A stretch of 64,000 nt of DNA from Monodelphis domestica (GCF_027887165.1 NC_077230.1:340080322-340144321); one strand, 5' to 3'. Counted from the stretch's first letter, positions 42,351 through 53,945 are shown. Translations and numbers: made by a program. Notes: a model not told the origin generated them from the letters alone.

Positions 42351-43010
42351 CTATCCACAGAGCAACCTATCCTTTTCAGAAAGAGATCATTCCTCTCTCA
42401 CCCATCAGGGACATTTCAGTTCCCAGTGTCTGAATCACTTGTGGTTGAATCTTCCTTTTCCTTTGCTGATCTCATCAGAAATTCATAAGTATAATTTTCT
42501 GAAAGATACCCTCCCCCACCATGCTCTTACAGACTTTCCTCTAGGGAAAAACTCTTCTCCCTTTTCCATCTCTTTAGTCTTTCAGGGAAGGTGAAATTGC
42601 TTCTGTGTAGTGATTCTGATGTCCATCTGATTTCCTGTCTAGGAATATTAAATCTAGAAAGAACTAAGGACTCATTGCTTATGCGGTATTGATCCCTGGA
42701 TGAAATTGATCTGATTCTTAGTTATAAAAATTCCATTACCTCCTGGCGATTGTTCTTGGGGGGGGGGTGTAGGATTAGGCCATTTGTATTTCGGATAGGA
42801 GAACCCTGCAGAGAGTCATCTGGACCTATAAGATCCCTTGAGATTGAAGCTGGGACTAAGACTGGGAGAAAAAAAAAATCTCCCCCTTTTTAGTTTAAGC
42901 CAATACTTTAGAAGCAAATAGGTAAGTGAAAAAAGTGAGTGAATGTGAAAATCTGAGTAGGAATGGGATTGCTGAAATATTCAGCTATTCAGATAGTTGG
43001 GTCTGGTTGT
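42350..43010. other. Unassigned, non-coding
   Basis: No repeat recognised beyond a G-run at 42758. No credible frame. Confidence 0.4.
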
Positions 43011-43017
43011 TCATAAT

Positions 43018-43180
43018 AGATCACATGGTATAATGGAAAGTGTCTTGGACTTGGAGTCTGAGAGGCTTGAGTTTGAATCTTGCCTCTGACACTTACTAGC
43101 TGTGTTGTCATGGGGAAGTCTTCTCAGGGCCCAAGTCCCCTCATCTGTCAAATGGGAATAATGATATCCATGGTGGAAAA
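43018..43180 (+). repeat. MIR-type SINE
   Basis: 'cacatggtataatggaaagt', 'gagtttgaatcttgcctctg', 'tcatctgtcaaatgggaata'. Confidence 0.78.
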
Positions 43181-43771
43181 GGCAGGTTGTGGGATAAAGA
43201 ACAGTCAGGAACACTTGGGTTCAATCTGTGACATGAGTCAAGTTAGTGACTCAGGCATCTCTTGTAAGACTAATCTCAAAGAGGGTGCTGATTTGCATGG
43301 CTTTATTGTACTAATAAAATCAAAGTATTCAGGGAGAAAAAATACTTGTAATAATTGACCTCACTGAGTTTTTGTGAAGATCAAATGAGATAATGTATGG
43401 AAAGCCTATTGAGAACCTTAAAGGGCTATGCAAATAATAAATACAAATAAATTTTGGAAATCAGAGAACTTTATTTTTGGCCTTTATATCCTCAGTGCTC
43501 AATATACTGAAGATGCTTGTAAAAAGATTTTTTGGAATTGAATTGGAATAGCAGTGCTTCTCATGGTGAGACTGGGAGTTGGTGGTAGAAAGCCTGCTTA
43601 CCTGCCACAGAATTAAAAGTGGTTCATAGACTACCCAATGGAGAAGGGACGTTAGATTAGGGAATGCTAGATTTGAAAGGAGTCTTAGCACCTAGATGGG
43701 TGGTTAAAGCTGGAAGGACTTTGGAACATTGAATGTTAGACTTGGAAGGGATCTTCTTTTTTTAAAAAATT

Positions 43772-43965
43772 ATATTTTAGAGGCAGCTAGGTAGCACAGT
43801 GGATAGTGTGCCAGGTCTGGAGTTGGGAGGACCTGGGTTCAGATATGACCTCAGACGTTTCCTAGCTCTGTGATCTTGGGCAAATCACTTAACCCAGATT
43901 GCCAAGGCTTTGCTGGTCTTCTAACTTAGAACTGTTACTAAGATGAGTTATGGATGAAAAAGAAA
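43772..43965 (+). mobile_element. S1-type SINE, older variant
   Basis: 'aggcagctaggtagcacagt', 'gggaggacctgggttcagat', 'tgatcttgggcaaatcactt', 'ggttatggatgaaaa'-like end. Confidence 0.83.
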
Positions 43966-44164
43966 TCATTTATATTTTTTCAGTTGGCAAAAATCTCTCT
44001 TCTTATCTTCTCATCTGAACCCTTTTTCCTTCTCCCCTCACTTGATAACTGAACCCTAGAAGGGAATCTTAAACCATGGAATATTATACCTGGGAGGGAC
44101 CTTTAAATGTTATGCTATGGAGATAACTTGCCCAGAGTCATAGAGTTCTGAGGATTTTGGACTC

Positions 44165-44855
44165 CTTTACCCCCTGCTCAGGATAATACATCTTATATTC
44201 TGTTTTTATCATTCTATTACTCACTGTTGCAAGAGGGCCCAGATATGTACAGGTTGTACATGGTGCATAATGAGAAATTAATTGTACAGCCTTTCCTCTT
44301 CCACCAGATGAGAGACAACTTAGAGCTTGCTATGAAAACATCTTGTATGACAGTTTTATGGTTTATCCCTTAAGAAGCCCTTAAGGTGGGGGTAGGTAAT
44401 GGTGCCAAAGGTCCTGTCTGACTGCCTGGCATTGTTCCAGTTTTCCTGTCTCCATTCTGATCTGATACAAGGGGCCTGAATTTGGCTGTTAACATATTAA
44501 CCTTCTCTACTACTAATAAACCTTTTAAATGATTACAGATAAATGATGAACCATGCTGATTCTTTATAGTCAGCTATACAGGCATCAGGAACTTCCCCAT
44601 GTTTCCAAATATCTTCTTCACTGAATTTAGGCACCTTCATTTCTCCTTACCTCTCTTACATGGCTTGAAATTGCCCTAATTAGATTAGATCTTTTCAGTT
44701 TAGAAATTAAACGTAGATAACTTTAATAATTCATAGGTGTTACTAGGATAACCGAGAAACTAGTTTCCTCCCATCAGATGGATTAGCTGATTGAGTTTAG
44801 CTCAATGACTGCTGATTTCATACAATTAACTCCCACAAAACAGAACCCTTACTTT
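44165..44855. other. Unassigned, non-coding
   Basis: No repeat recognised with confidence and no coding frame. Moderately AT-rich. Confidence 0.4.
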
Positions 44856-44857
44856 TT

Positions 44858-45189
44858 GGGGACTGCTTGGTGGCTCGGTGGATAGAGAGCCAGACCTGGA
44901 GCCATGAGATCCTGAGTCCAAATCTGGCCTCAGACACTTGCTACCTGTGTGACCCTGTAGTCCCAGGTAGCAAGTGTAGGGGGTTAAGTGACTTGCCCAG
45001 GGTCACAAAGCTAGCAAGTATCTGAGGCCAGAATAACTCCAAGGCAGAAGAGTGGTAAGAGTTAGACAATGGGGGTCAAGTGACTTGCCTTGGGTCACAT
45101 AGCTAGGAAGTATTTGAGGCTCAATTCAAACCCAGAACCTACCATCTCCAGGCTTGGCTCTCTATCCACTGTACCACCTAGGTGCCCTT
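44858..45189. repeat. Composite of three S1 SINE pieces with a head-to-head hairpin
   Basis: 44858-44957 is the sense 5' half of an S1. 44978-45030 is a short antisense piece. 45036-45189 is a longer antisense piece ending 'ctgtaccacctaggtgccc'. At the first junction, acacttgctacctg (44934-44947) and its exact reverse complement caggtagcaagtgt (44964-44977) enclose a 16-base loop. Confidence 0.85.
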
Positions 45190-45239
45190 TATATAGTTTT
45201 TTTGGAGTAGTTTTGAAATTACTTTTGAAATCAAGTACA

Positions 45240-45440
45240 GGAAGAAATAGCAATAATAGCTTACATGTTAATGATGCTTTACAGTTGCAGAATATTTTCT
45301 CCTCAGCGAGTCTGAGGCAGAAAATATTGAAAAAAAATGTAAAAGACTGTAACGTAAGCATTATTTACCCCATGTTGTAGATAGAGGAATTGAGACTCAG
45401 AGTTGAAGTGATTTGTTTTAGGTTTTGGGGATGCAGCTGG
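45240..45440 (-). repeat. MIR-type SINE
   Basis: 'ataatagcttacatgttaat', 'gatagaggaattgagactca'. Confidence 0.65.
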
Positions 45441-45577
45441 GGACACATTGGAGAAGAGGCTAATTGGCAAGTTAGATATATTGCCTTTTACCACGGCTTC
45501 AGAGAGCCACTGGAATTCTATAGTAATACTCAATAATAGCTTATATTTAAACAGCCCTTTATAAATATAATTAAATA

Positions 45578-45635
45578 GCTCCTCTTGCCACTCCCATTGC
45601 CACCACCTTAGTTCAGGCATCATCATCTCTTTTGA
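45578..45635 (+). repeat. L2 sense fragment
   Basis: 'ccattgccaccaccttagtt' and 'caggcatcatcatctct', the L2 ORF2 segment before SRLDYCN. Confidence 0.65.
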
Positions 45636-45827
45636 ACCTTAAAAAATAAAAGAGAGATTCATAAATGAATTTATTTTTTCATCACATATTTATATCACAT
45701 CATTTCTGGACATATCCTTCCAGGAACTGAACATTCCCTTGTAACAAAGGAAAATAGTTATATAAATGCTATCTCAGAGAACACAGAAAACAATAAGTTC
45801 TTTTGTAATTTTCTTTTTAGTTGTTGT

Positions 45828-46068
45828 TGTTCAGTTGTTCCAGACTATTTGTGACAGCATTTGGAGTTTTTCTTAACAGTGATACTGGAATGGTTTGCCA
45901 TTTCCTTCTCCAGCTGATTTTTAAAATGGGGAAACTGAGACAAACAGGCTTAAGTGACTTGCCCAAGGTCACCCAGATAGGATGTGTCTGAGGTCAGATT
46001 TGAACTCAGGAAGATATCTTCCTAATTTCCAGTGTAGCACTCTATCTACTCTACTACCTATCTGCTTA
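45828..46068 (-). mobile_element. MAR1-type SINE
   Basis: 'gttgttgttcagttgttcca', 'tggaatggtttgccatttcc', 'gcccaaggtcacccagatag'. Confidence 0.9.
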
Positions 46069-46099
46069 GAAGAGGAAGGTATGTTTTCATGATCTGTTC

Positions 46100-46565
46100 T
46101 CTGGGACCCAAATTAGTTAATATAGTTAGCATTCTTCTTCCTTCCCTCCCCCTCAACCCCCTTACAATGATTGGCCACTGTTCACCTGATTCAGCTGATT
46201 TCACTCTTTATCTATTCATATGGAATGACTCTCATTTCTCTGAATCATCTTTTCCTTCTCAATAATCTTATTTTTTATTTGTGCTTTTTGTTTTTAATTA
46301 CATTCCTTTTGGCTTGTATCTCTCCATACCTTTGACAAGTCTCCCCTTGTCAAAGATTAAAAAAGAAAGAAAAAAATTCAGCAAAAGCAACCAGCACATG
46401 GACTGGTATCTGAGAGCATCTACAACATTCCACACTCCTCAGGTCTCCCTTCCGAAAGGCCATGATAATATTCATGTCCCACTGTTTGTTCAGTCACTTC
46501 CCAATCATCAGGGGTTCGTTAGTTCTAATTACTTGCTGCTACAAAAAGTCTCCTGAATTCTTGTA
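46100..46565 (-). repeat. Diverged L1-type 3'UTR
   Basis: 'ttcagtcacttcccaatcat' with 'gctgctacaaaaagtctcct' resembles the 'attccctaatggatgg...ccaccacaaaaag' stretch of the L1 3'UTR at 40240 and 51840. Confidence 0.5.
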
Positions 46566-46599
46566 TTATGTTCCTAACTGGTAATAACATCCCTTCCCT

Positions 46600-47075
46600 C
46601 TATCCATCCTTTGGACAGCTGCCCAGATAGATTTTCTTAACATACTAACATTTCAATGACTTCTTACTGCTCATTGAATCAAATTTAAACTCTTTTAACC
46701 CTGGTATTTAAGGCCTTTGGTGATGTAGTTACAACCTTCCAGTGGAGCCTTATCTCATACTTTTCCCCACCCCCACTTATCTGCTCTGTGCTCTCTAGTC
46801 TCAATTTTTATTCTGCTTTACTCCTTTTGCCTTGATCACTCTTGTCTCTGAGTCTCTGTTCATGCTGTTCCCTGGCTTTGGAATAGCCTATTCCTTGCTG
46901 TCCAGACTCCCTGGACATTTCTGACTTTTGAAGTTCCTCCTTTCTTGCCTTCAAGGACTAACTCAGAAATGACTCCATGACACTTCTCAGACATCCATTT
47001 GGGCATGGTAGTTGTGGGACATGATCTCTGTCTCCTCATAGTTCTTAAATCATTGTGCCTGACCCCTTTGTCCCT
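46600..47075 (+). mobile_element. L2 LINE, sense, C-terminal ORF2
   Basis: 'gaatcaaatttaaactcttt', 'tatttaaggcctttggtgat', 'atgctgttccctggctttgg', 'gcctattccttgctgtcc' follow L2 order (KFKLL.MAFKAL.DL; AVPxxWN). Frames broken. Confidence 0.7.
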
Positions 47076-47097
47076 TCACGTTCTACCTTCTATTAGC

Positions 47098-47098
47098 T

Positions 47099-47174
<76 letters not shown>

Positions 47175-47400
47175 CAGAAAGACAGACACAGAGACAGAGA
47201 GACAGAGACAGACACAGACACAGAGACAGAGACAGACAGACAGAGAGACAGACAGTCAGAGAGAGTCAGAGTCAGAGACAGAAAGACAGAGAGAGACAGA
47301 GACAGAGAGACACAGAGACAGAGAGACAGAAAGACAGAGACAGAGAGAGAGAGAGGCAGAGACAGAGACAACAGACAGACAGACAGAGAGAGGCAGAGAC

Positions 47401-47466
<66 letters not shown>
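47098..47466. repeat. Compound (GT)n-(GACAGA)n-(GA)n microsatellite
   Basis: (GT)n 47099-47122, then a 290-bp imperfect field of gaca and gaga units, ending in about 34 bases of pure (GA)n. Long frames in it (47093-47473 minus, 47099-47551 plus) are artefacts. Confidence 0.97.
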
Positions 47467-47469
<3 letters not shown>

Positions 47470-47724
47470 CCAATTAGATGGTGAGCTCTTCAGGACAGGA
47501 ACAAAATCATTTCTCATTTCTTTTTTTTTTAATTCTCAGCAGTCAGAATGAGACAGAGTAGACTTTTAATTTGTATTCATTGACTTGAATTCACAATTAC
47601 CTTGTGAGTTGGAAGCTCAGGGTATGAGCAGAATTATTACCATAATCCTTCATACTTACATGCTAATTATATATACACATACATGCTAATTTTTCAGTTT
47701 ACAAAGAGTCTTCCTATATAGGTG

Positions 47725-47965
47725 TTAGAGATAGAGAATGGGACAGGGAGTAAAGAAGATCTGAGTTCAAATCCTGCCTTGACTGCCTAGTTTATTTACC
47801 AGCTCTGTGAGCCTGGGCACCACTTAGCCTCTGTTTGCCTCAGTTTCCTTATCTGTAAAAATGGAGAAAATAATAGCATCTATCTCAGAGTTGTTGTAAG
47901 GTTCAAATGAGATAACATTTGCAAATTGCTTTGCAAACCCTAAAGTGACATATACATATTGTTGT
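47725..47965 (+). mobile_element. MIR-type CORE-SINE
   Basis: 'gatctgagttcaaatcctgc', 'ctcagtttccttatctgtaa', 'ttcaaatgagataacatttg'. Confidence 0.85.
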
Positions 47966-47994
47966 TATTGTTATTATATCCTGCAACCACACAA

Positions 47995-48165
47995 TGTCAA
48001 AATTTGAAGGGACTTTAGGGATTATCTAATCTAAATTCCTCATTTTACATGTGAAAAAACTGAGGCTCAGAGAGGTTTGGGTAATTCCTCAGAGTCAGAG
48101 AGCTAGTGAATGGCAAGAATCAGACTCAAACCCAGGTTCTGTGACTGTTCTTTGCACTAAATCAC
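47995..48165 (-). repeat. MIR/L3-like antisense fragment
   Basis: 'tcattttacatgtgaaaaaa', 'actgaggctcagagaggttt', 'cagactcaaacccaggttct'. Confidence 0.75.
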
Positions 48166-48174
48166 CTTGTTTAA

Positions 48175-48415
48175 GAGAACAGTTAAGTAGTACAATGGAT
48201 TGAGTGCCCAGCCTGGAGTCTAAGAAAACTTACCTTCCTGAGTTCAAATCTGACTTCAGAAATTTACTAGCTGTAGGACTCTAGTCAAGTCACTGCCTCC
48301 ATTTCCTTATCTGAAAAATAAGCTGGAGAAAGAAATGGCAAACCACTCCAATGTCTTTGCCAAGAAAACTCCAAATAGGATCCCAATTGAAAAATGACTG
48401 AACAACCAAAACTTG
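48175..48415 (+). mobile_element. MAR1-type SINE
   Basis: 'cagttaagtagtacaatgga', 'atggcaaaccactccaatgt', 'gaaaaatgactgaacaacc'. Confidence 0.9.
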
Positions 48416-48473
48416 GATAAGGTAAGGAGTATAAGTATTATACAGAGTAATATTGACAAAGTACTTTGCATCC

Positions 48474-48477
<4 letters not shown>

Positions 48478-48513
<36 letters not shown>

Positions 48514-48514
48514 A
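48478..48514. repeat. (AT)n microsatellite
   Basis: About 15 at units within a palindrome-prone stretch. Confidence 0.95.
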
Positions 48515-48679
48515 AGTTCTATATAAAGGCTAGTTATCATTATTGACTATTATTAGTGACTTGCCTTCTGTAACACAACCAGTAAGTGTCAAGTGTAGGA
48601 TTTGAATCTAGTTTTCACCCAAGTACTGGCAGACCTTTAGCGTGACATATGTGGTTAGGTATGAGTCTGACTCTAAAAA

Positions 48680-48860
48680 AAATTTGCATTCTTGTCATGG
48701 AATTAATTCCAAGACAGAAGAATAATATAGGCTGGACAATTAGGTGTTAAAATGACTTGACCAGAGTCACAGAGCTGGAAAGTGTCTGAGGTCAGATTGG
48801 AACCCAGGACCTTCTGATGCCAGATCTGACACTATCTACAGGGCTACCTAGCTACCCCTC
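48680..48860 (-). mobile_element. S1-type SINE, old
   Basis: 'attccaagacagaagaataa', 'tgacttgaccagagtcacag', 'ggctacctagctacccc'. Confidence 0.8.
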
Positions 48861-49009
48861 TGCCATGGTTCTGATGCCTGACTTTTTCACTTAGTGCCTG
48901 CAGTCTGAAGGAGTCCAATTTGTGCAGATTTCATGGTTAACAACTCTCGTGTTAGATTAAGATTCACAGTATGAGGCAATTCAAAGTAGACCTTCATGGA
49001 GGATCACAT

Positions 49010-49085
49010 ACATCATTTCTCTCATTTTACAGATGAAGAAACTGAGGGATAGAAAAAATAAGGGACTTACCCAAGGGCCCACATT
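49010..49085 (-). repeat. MIR fragment
   Basis: 'ctctcattttacagatgaag', 'gggacttacccaagggcc'. Confidence 0.65.
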
Positions 49086-49104
49086 AAAAGGGAGGGAATA
49101 AGCT

Positions 49105-49325
49105 ATTTCTGTAGAGTCTGTTATGTACCAGGCAGTGTACTAAGTGCTTTACAAATCTTATTTGATCCTCACAACAACTCTGTGAGGGAGGTGCTATTAT
49201 TATCCCCATTTTACAGGTTAAGAAACCAAGACATATAAAGGTAAAATAGCATGCCCAGGTTTATAAGGCTAATAAGAACCTGAGGCAGAATTTCAGCTCA
49301 ACTCTTCCTCTCCTTCCTAGTTGAA
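49105..49325 (-). mobile_element. MIR-type CORE-SINE
   Basis: 'gttatgtaccaggcagtgta', 'cctcacaacaactctgtgag', 'ttatccccattttacaggtt'. Confidence 0.85.
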
Positions 49326-49659
49326 ATAACATGTAAAGTACTATGTAAATGCATGCTATTATTATTATTATTTAGGGCTTTTACAAAACCAAGAATTGAC
49401 TTTTCTACCCTCTCTTCTCTCCTCTGTGACTTCTCTCATAGAGGCAGGTCCACATTTTGGCTCCAGGGCTAATCCTTCACTGATGTTTCCAAAGCAGAAT
49501 TTTTAAGTTCAAAATTAAACTGGGTCTTCTCCTGGGACTTTCTTTCTTGAAAGAAGAAAAAAGGCTGAGTTTGATGAATAATTGATTAATTCATTTGGGA
49601 GCATTTGTTCCTGTTCAGATATTCGATGGGCACTGACTAGGTGCTTGGCACTGTGGGGG

Positions 49660-49925
49660 AACAAGGAGACAAAGAATCATAAAATTTCTGAGGTGGAAGG
49701 AGGTAATCAAAGGTAATCTTTATTTCCTCCCGTCCCTAATGCACAGTTCTCTCTACAATAACTCAGACAGATAAACATTCAGCTTGTGCTTGAAGATGTC
49801 CAATGATGGAGAGCTTGCTATATTATGAGATATGATTGAATATTCATTGTTAGATAATTCTTCCTTATTTTGAGCTAGAATTGAGCATTCTTCCTTCCCT
49901 TATTCTTCTTAGTTCTATGCTTGGG
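49660..49925 (-). mobile_element. CR1/L3 LINE 3' region
   Basis: 'cataaaatttctgaggtgga', 'cagcttgtgcttgaagatgt', 'atgatggagagcttgctata', 'agataattcttccttatttt'. Antisense, starts at the LINE 3' end. Confidence 0.75.
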
Positions 49926-49934
49926 GTCAAATGT

Positions 49935-50193
49935 TGTCATAGTTGTTCATTGTTTCAGTTGTGTCCAACTCTTCATTATCCCATTTGGGGTTTTCTTGGC
50001 AGAGATACTGGAATGGTTTTTTATTTCCTTCTCCAGTTTATTTTGCATATGAGGAAACTGAGGTCAACAGGGTTAGGTGACTTGCCCAGGGTCACACAGT
50101 TGTTGTCTGAGGCCAGATTTGAACTCATGAAGATGAGTCTTCCTGACTTCAGGATTAGCACTCTATCCATTGTACCACCTAACTGCCCTTTGA
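49935..50193 (-). mobile_element. MAR1-type SINE
   Basis: 'ttcagttgtgtccaactctt', 'ccatttggggttttcttggc', 'cattgtaccacctaactgcc'. Confidence 0.93.
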
Positions 50194-50229
50194 AGCCAAA
50201 TAGCACAGATCTAATTCCTTTCCCCTAAT

Positions 50230-50445
50230 GGACTTAGTGATAAAAACACCAGATTTGGTGTAAGAATATCTGAGTTTGAATCTTGGCTATGTCATTACTT
50301 AGTAATACATTATTTTGCATCTTTGAGCTTTGGTTTCTTCCTCTGCAAAATGAGGATGTACTGTCTACTTCAAAGGGTTTTTGTGAGAATCCAGTTAAAT
50401 CATATATTTAAAGAATTATACAAATCTAAACTACTATTAATGACA
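50230..50445 (+). repeat. MIR-type SINE
   Basis: 'tatctgagtttgaatcttgg', 'gtttcttcctctgcaaaatg', 'tttttgtgagaatccagtta'. Confidence 0.75.
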
Positions 50446-50819
50446 ATGCTACTACTAATGCTGATGATAGACCATCTATTTGAAGGTCACTCACAATTAT
50501 GGGTTAACACTTAATAAAAATTTCCATAAGACAATCCAAGGCAAGAGTGACTGATATAAATGTTACATGGTGTAGGAAAGCTGAGGACTTCTGAGAATCC
50601 TGAGGGACGGAATGTTTAGGAAGAGATTCCTGAAGGAGGAGATTCTGTAGGATTTGGAGATGTAGAAAAGGGAAAGAAGGCATTTCAGGCTTTGTGGATG
50701 AGTACCGAAAGCTAAATTCACTATATCCTGAATTTTACATTCTCTGTAGGCATCAGAGTAAGTCAGAATCATAAATTGGAATACAGAAGGATCCATTGCC
50801 TTCACTTGGCATATGAGGA

Positions 50820-50880
50820 AACTAAGATCTCCCATCTTTAGGCCTGGTTCTCAATCCACTGAGCCACCTAGCTTTGCCCC
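50820..50880 (-). repeat. S1-type SINE fragment
   Basis: Only the head region: 'tctttaggcctggttctcaa', 'tccactgagccacctagc'. Confidence 0.75.
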
Positions 50881-51109
50881 CTATAGAAGTGATTTTTATA
50901 GAAATTGATTTGTTATTCTAGAGAGCACAGCAATATTTGATTACATTCATGTACCACAGTTTGCTTAGTTAATCCTCTATTGATGTAACTTGCTATTTAT
51001 TACTGTGTTGTTATTTTGTGCAAGATGTTAAATTGTCTAAATCACAGTCCGTTCCAACACATCCATCTTTAGCTTCCAGTACTTTCCAACACTATATCTA
51101 GCCTGATTT

Positions 51110-51342
51110 TGTTGTTGTTGAAGTCATTTTACAGTTGTGTCCAACTTTCGTGATCCCATTTGGGGTTTTCTCAGCAAAGATACTGGAGTGGTTTGCCTCT
51201 CTCCTTTTCCAGCTTGTTTTACAGATGAGAAATCGAGGCAAAGTGCCTTAAGTAAGTATTTGAGGCTAGACTTGAACTCAGGTTTTCCTACTATAGGCCT
51301 ATAGGTCAATCCACTGTGCCACCCAGATGCTGCCCCCTAGCC
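51110..51342 (-). mobile_element. MAR1-type SINE
   Basis: 'cagttgtgtccaactttcgt', 'gatactggagtggtttgcct', 'actgtgccacccagatgctg'. Confidence 0.93.
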
Positions 51343-51639
51343 TGGCCACTTAACTTAATTTCCCCATGCTTGCTCTAATTGAAAATATTTGAGAATTTAT
51401 TTTGGTCCAATCCTTACCACTGGACTTTGGGATCTTGATTCAAGTCTTAGGGTGCTGCTACTAATTCTCTATGTGACCTAATCTTTTGCTTTTGCATTTC
51501 CATCATTTACAAATATATGTCTTTCATCTCCCCACCCTAGTAATCCATCTTTTATAGGAAAGAATAAAAAGAAAGAAGAGGGGGTAGAATAGTTTAGGAA
51601 AAGTAATTAATCTGTCAGTTAGTGTGGCAGCATTTGCAA

Positions 51640-52085
51640 TTTTTCCTGCTGTGGATACTGTTTCTATAACCATGGAAGGGAGGGAGGTACACTTTTGTGT
51701 GCCATTCTTTCTACTCTTGTCATTGTAAACATCGTTTCCTTAGTTCTGCTTACTCACTTCTCATGGATGCAGAAGCCTTCTTTTCATTTATGCATGCTAC
51801 ATTCCTTCTTTCTTCCATGACATTCATCTGTGATAGTGTGTTTAGCTCTTCCCCAATTGATGGGGAATGCTGCCTTTTTTTCCCTAGTTCTTTGATACCA
51901 AAAAAGGATCCTACTTTGTTAGTATATTTTGGTGTTTAGGGGACTTTTCTGTTTTACCTCCTTGAGGTGGAATCTTTGGGCCACAGAGTGGAAGTACCTT
52001 CATCACTTTTTAACCATGATTCCAAGCTGTTTTCCAGAATAATTGGACCTCATACTTCACATCTCCAGCAATGGCGTATTAGTGT
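51640..52085 (-). mobile_element. L1-type 3'UTR fragment
   Basis: 'ttccccaattgatggggaat', 'gaatctttgggccacagagt', 'gttttccagaataattgg', 'tccagcaatgg': the antisense marsupial L1 3'UTR order. Confidence 0.7.
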
Positions 52086-52259
52086 GTAGCCAAGGATTTT
52101 TAGGAACCCAAATAGCAAAGTCCCTATTCTTCTCTCTAGGATTTCTTCAGTGGGTGAGGGGAAGGAATTCTTTGTCTGAGACTTCTCCGAGTGTGTCTTC
52201 TTCATCCGGGTTTCTGGGCCCCTGCCAAGCCCTTTGATATTCACAGCCTGCATGTCCAC

Positions 52260-52720
52260 AATAGCTGGGGTGTTCTCATGGAAATTCTGTCTGGGGATTT
52301 AGATGGTAATGAGGGGCTTGCGGGCTCCTGAGGGGAAGGGGCAGCTCTGGCCCCCAGCATCTAATTTCCTAAGAAGTTGGAAATAACTGAATTTCTTGCC
52401 TCTTGGTGGCCAGAACCCTGACCTGGGGCAGTTAATCCCAGACTGCTCTGTGTGTCCTGCCCTTTGTTGGAAAAGTCTGCTACCTTCTGCCTCCAGCCTG
52501 GCTGCAGGGTCGGCTGCAGCTGTTGTCCTGTGACCTCCTTTGCACCAATTAATTTAATGCTAATGTGCAGCTTGTAAAGAAACCTTGGAAATAATTGGTT
52601 GTGGGCCTGTACTTTGGTCTAGGGTCCCAGGCACAGAACTTCTCTGGATTTTGAGTGTGTAGACTTGTTCCTTTCTGATATCACTGAAGCACTAATCATC
52701 AGGACCAGCAGAGAGGTTTG
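52260..52720. other. Unique segment, candidate conserved non-coding element
   Basis: Free of recognised repeats. Contains 'accaattaatttaatgctaa' (homeodomain-type TAAT cores) next to cagctgttgtcctgtgacct and 'cttggaaataattggttgt'. No coding frame. The composition and density of developmental-type motifs suggest an enhancer; conservation is untested. Confidence 0.4.
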
Positions 52721-52797
52721 TAGACAGACACACAGGAAGGGCAGCCAAGAATGGTGGAAATAATTGTTCCCATCTTAGTTCCTCTTTCTGAATCGTT

Positions 52798-52975
52798 TTA
52801 CAGCTTATTTCTTTCTAACAACAGTCTTCTGAAGTATGCAGTATGGCTTCTCATGACCCCTATTTTGCAGAAATAAGGAAAGTGACTTGCCCAAGGTCAT
52901 ACACTTAGAGCCAAGATGGATCTGAACAGAAGCCTTCTGACTCCAGGCCCAGTGTTCTTTCTGAAACATAAACCA
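52798..52975 (-). repeat. MIR-type SINE
   Basis: 'ctattttgcagaaataagga', 'gtgacttgcccaaggtcata', 'ctgactccaggcccagtgtt'. Confidence 0.8.
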
Positions 52976-52987
52976 GGCTACTTTCAG

Positions 52988-53175
52988 TGTAGTCTGGAAG
53001 TCAGGAGAACCAGTTTTGAGACCTGGCTTGGCCATTTACTAGCTGTTCCAAAACAATTGACCCTTCTGAGCCTCTTTTTTCTCCAAAATCTATAAAATGG
53101 GAATAGGAATCCTTGGCTGATCTCCATCCCAGGGCTGTTGGAAGAGGAATCCTTTGTATATTGTAAATTGCTATA
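52988..53175 (+). repeat. MIR-type SINE
   Basis: 'gtagtctggaagtcaggaga', 'gacctggcttggccatttac', 'aaaatctataaaatggga'. Confidence 0.75.
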
Positions 53176-53269
53176 TGGAAACCATGCTATTTTTAGTATT
53201 GGTATTGCTACCACAACCATCATAAGGTTTTGGTGTGATCCTTCTCAACTAAAAACAACACCAAATATT

Positions 53270-53432
53270 TATGCCTCAGACACTTGTAGCTCTATGATCC
53301 TGGGCAAGTCACATTTTACTCCATAAAATGATCTGGAGAAAGAAAGAGCAAACCACTCCAGTATCTCTGCTAAGAAAACCCCAAATGGGCATCATGAAAA
53401 GTCGGACACAATCGACAGAGAAAACAACAAAG
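53270..53432 (+). mobile_element. MAR1-type SINE, head missing
   Basis: 'gatcctgggcaagtcacatt', 'agcaaaccactccagtatct', 'aaaagtcggacacaatcgac', aac-rich tail. Confidence 0.88.
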
Positions 53433-53615
53433 ATTGGCTTTGGATTTTGCAAAGTGCTTTTATGTGAGATGGCCAGGGCAGATTTTACTATTCATATTTG
53501 TCAGAGGAGGAACTGGTGGCCCACAGTGAACCAGGTTCTTGTCCAAGGTCACTAAAGAAGTACTGGCATTAGCTGTGACCAGAACCACAGGTGTCTTACT
53601 TCCCCATCCAGGGCA
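53433..53615 (-). repeat. MIR-like antisense fragment
   Basis: 'ttgcaaagtgcttttatgtg', 'ttctt'-'gtccaaggtcac' and 'gtgaccagaaccacaggtgt'. Confidence 0.6.
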
Positions 53616-53824
53616 GTTATCACACTGTTTTTCAAGTTGTGAAATAACCATCAAAAGGTGAAAATGTAATTGTTTTCAGCTTAGGAAATTTACTAATTAA
53701 ACATACCCTGGAAATATTTTTTTTAAATTCACTCTCCTCTGAGTCGTTTAATTTCAAAATTCTGAGGATAAGAGCTTTATTTCTTTAAAAAGAGGTTTAT
53801 TTCTTTGGAATAAACACTGGACTA

Positions 53825-53945
53825 GGAGTGGGATGGGACAAAAAATGTGGATTCTAGTCTGGGTTCTGCTATTGACTTATTGGGTGACTCTGGGCTGGCT
53901 GTTTGGCTTCTGTCTCTATGAGTTTCATTTTCCTCATCTTGAAAA
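53825..53945 (+). repeat. MIR-type SINE fragment
   Basis: 'gattctagtctgggttctgc', 'gggtgactctgggctggctg', 'ttttcctcatcttga'. Confidence 0.65.

Noticed and set aside
47093-47551. Long Arg/Asp/Gln- or Ser/Leu-rich frames on both strands
   Set aside because: Produced by the (GACA)n/(GA)n microsatellite; simple repeats lack stops by composition.
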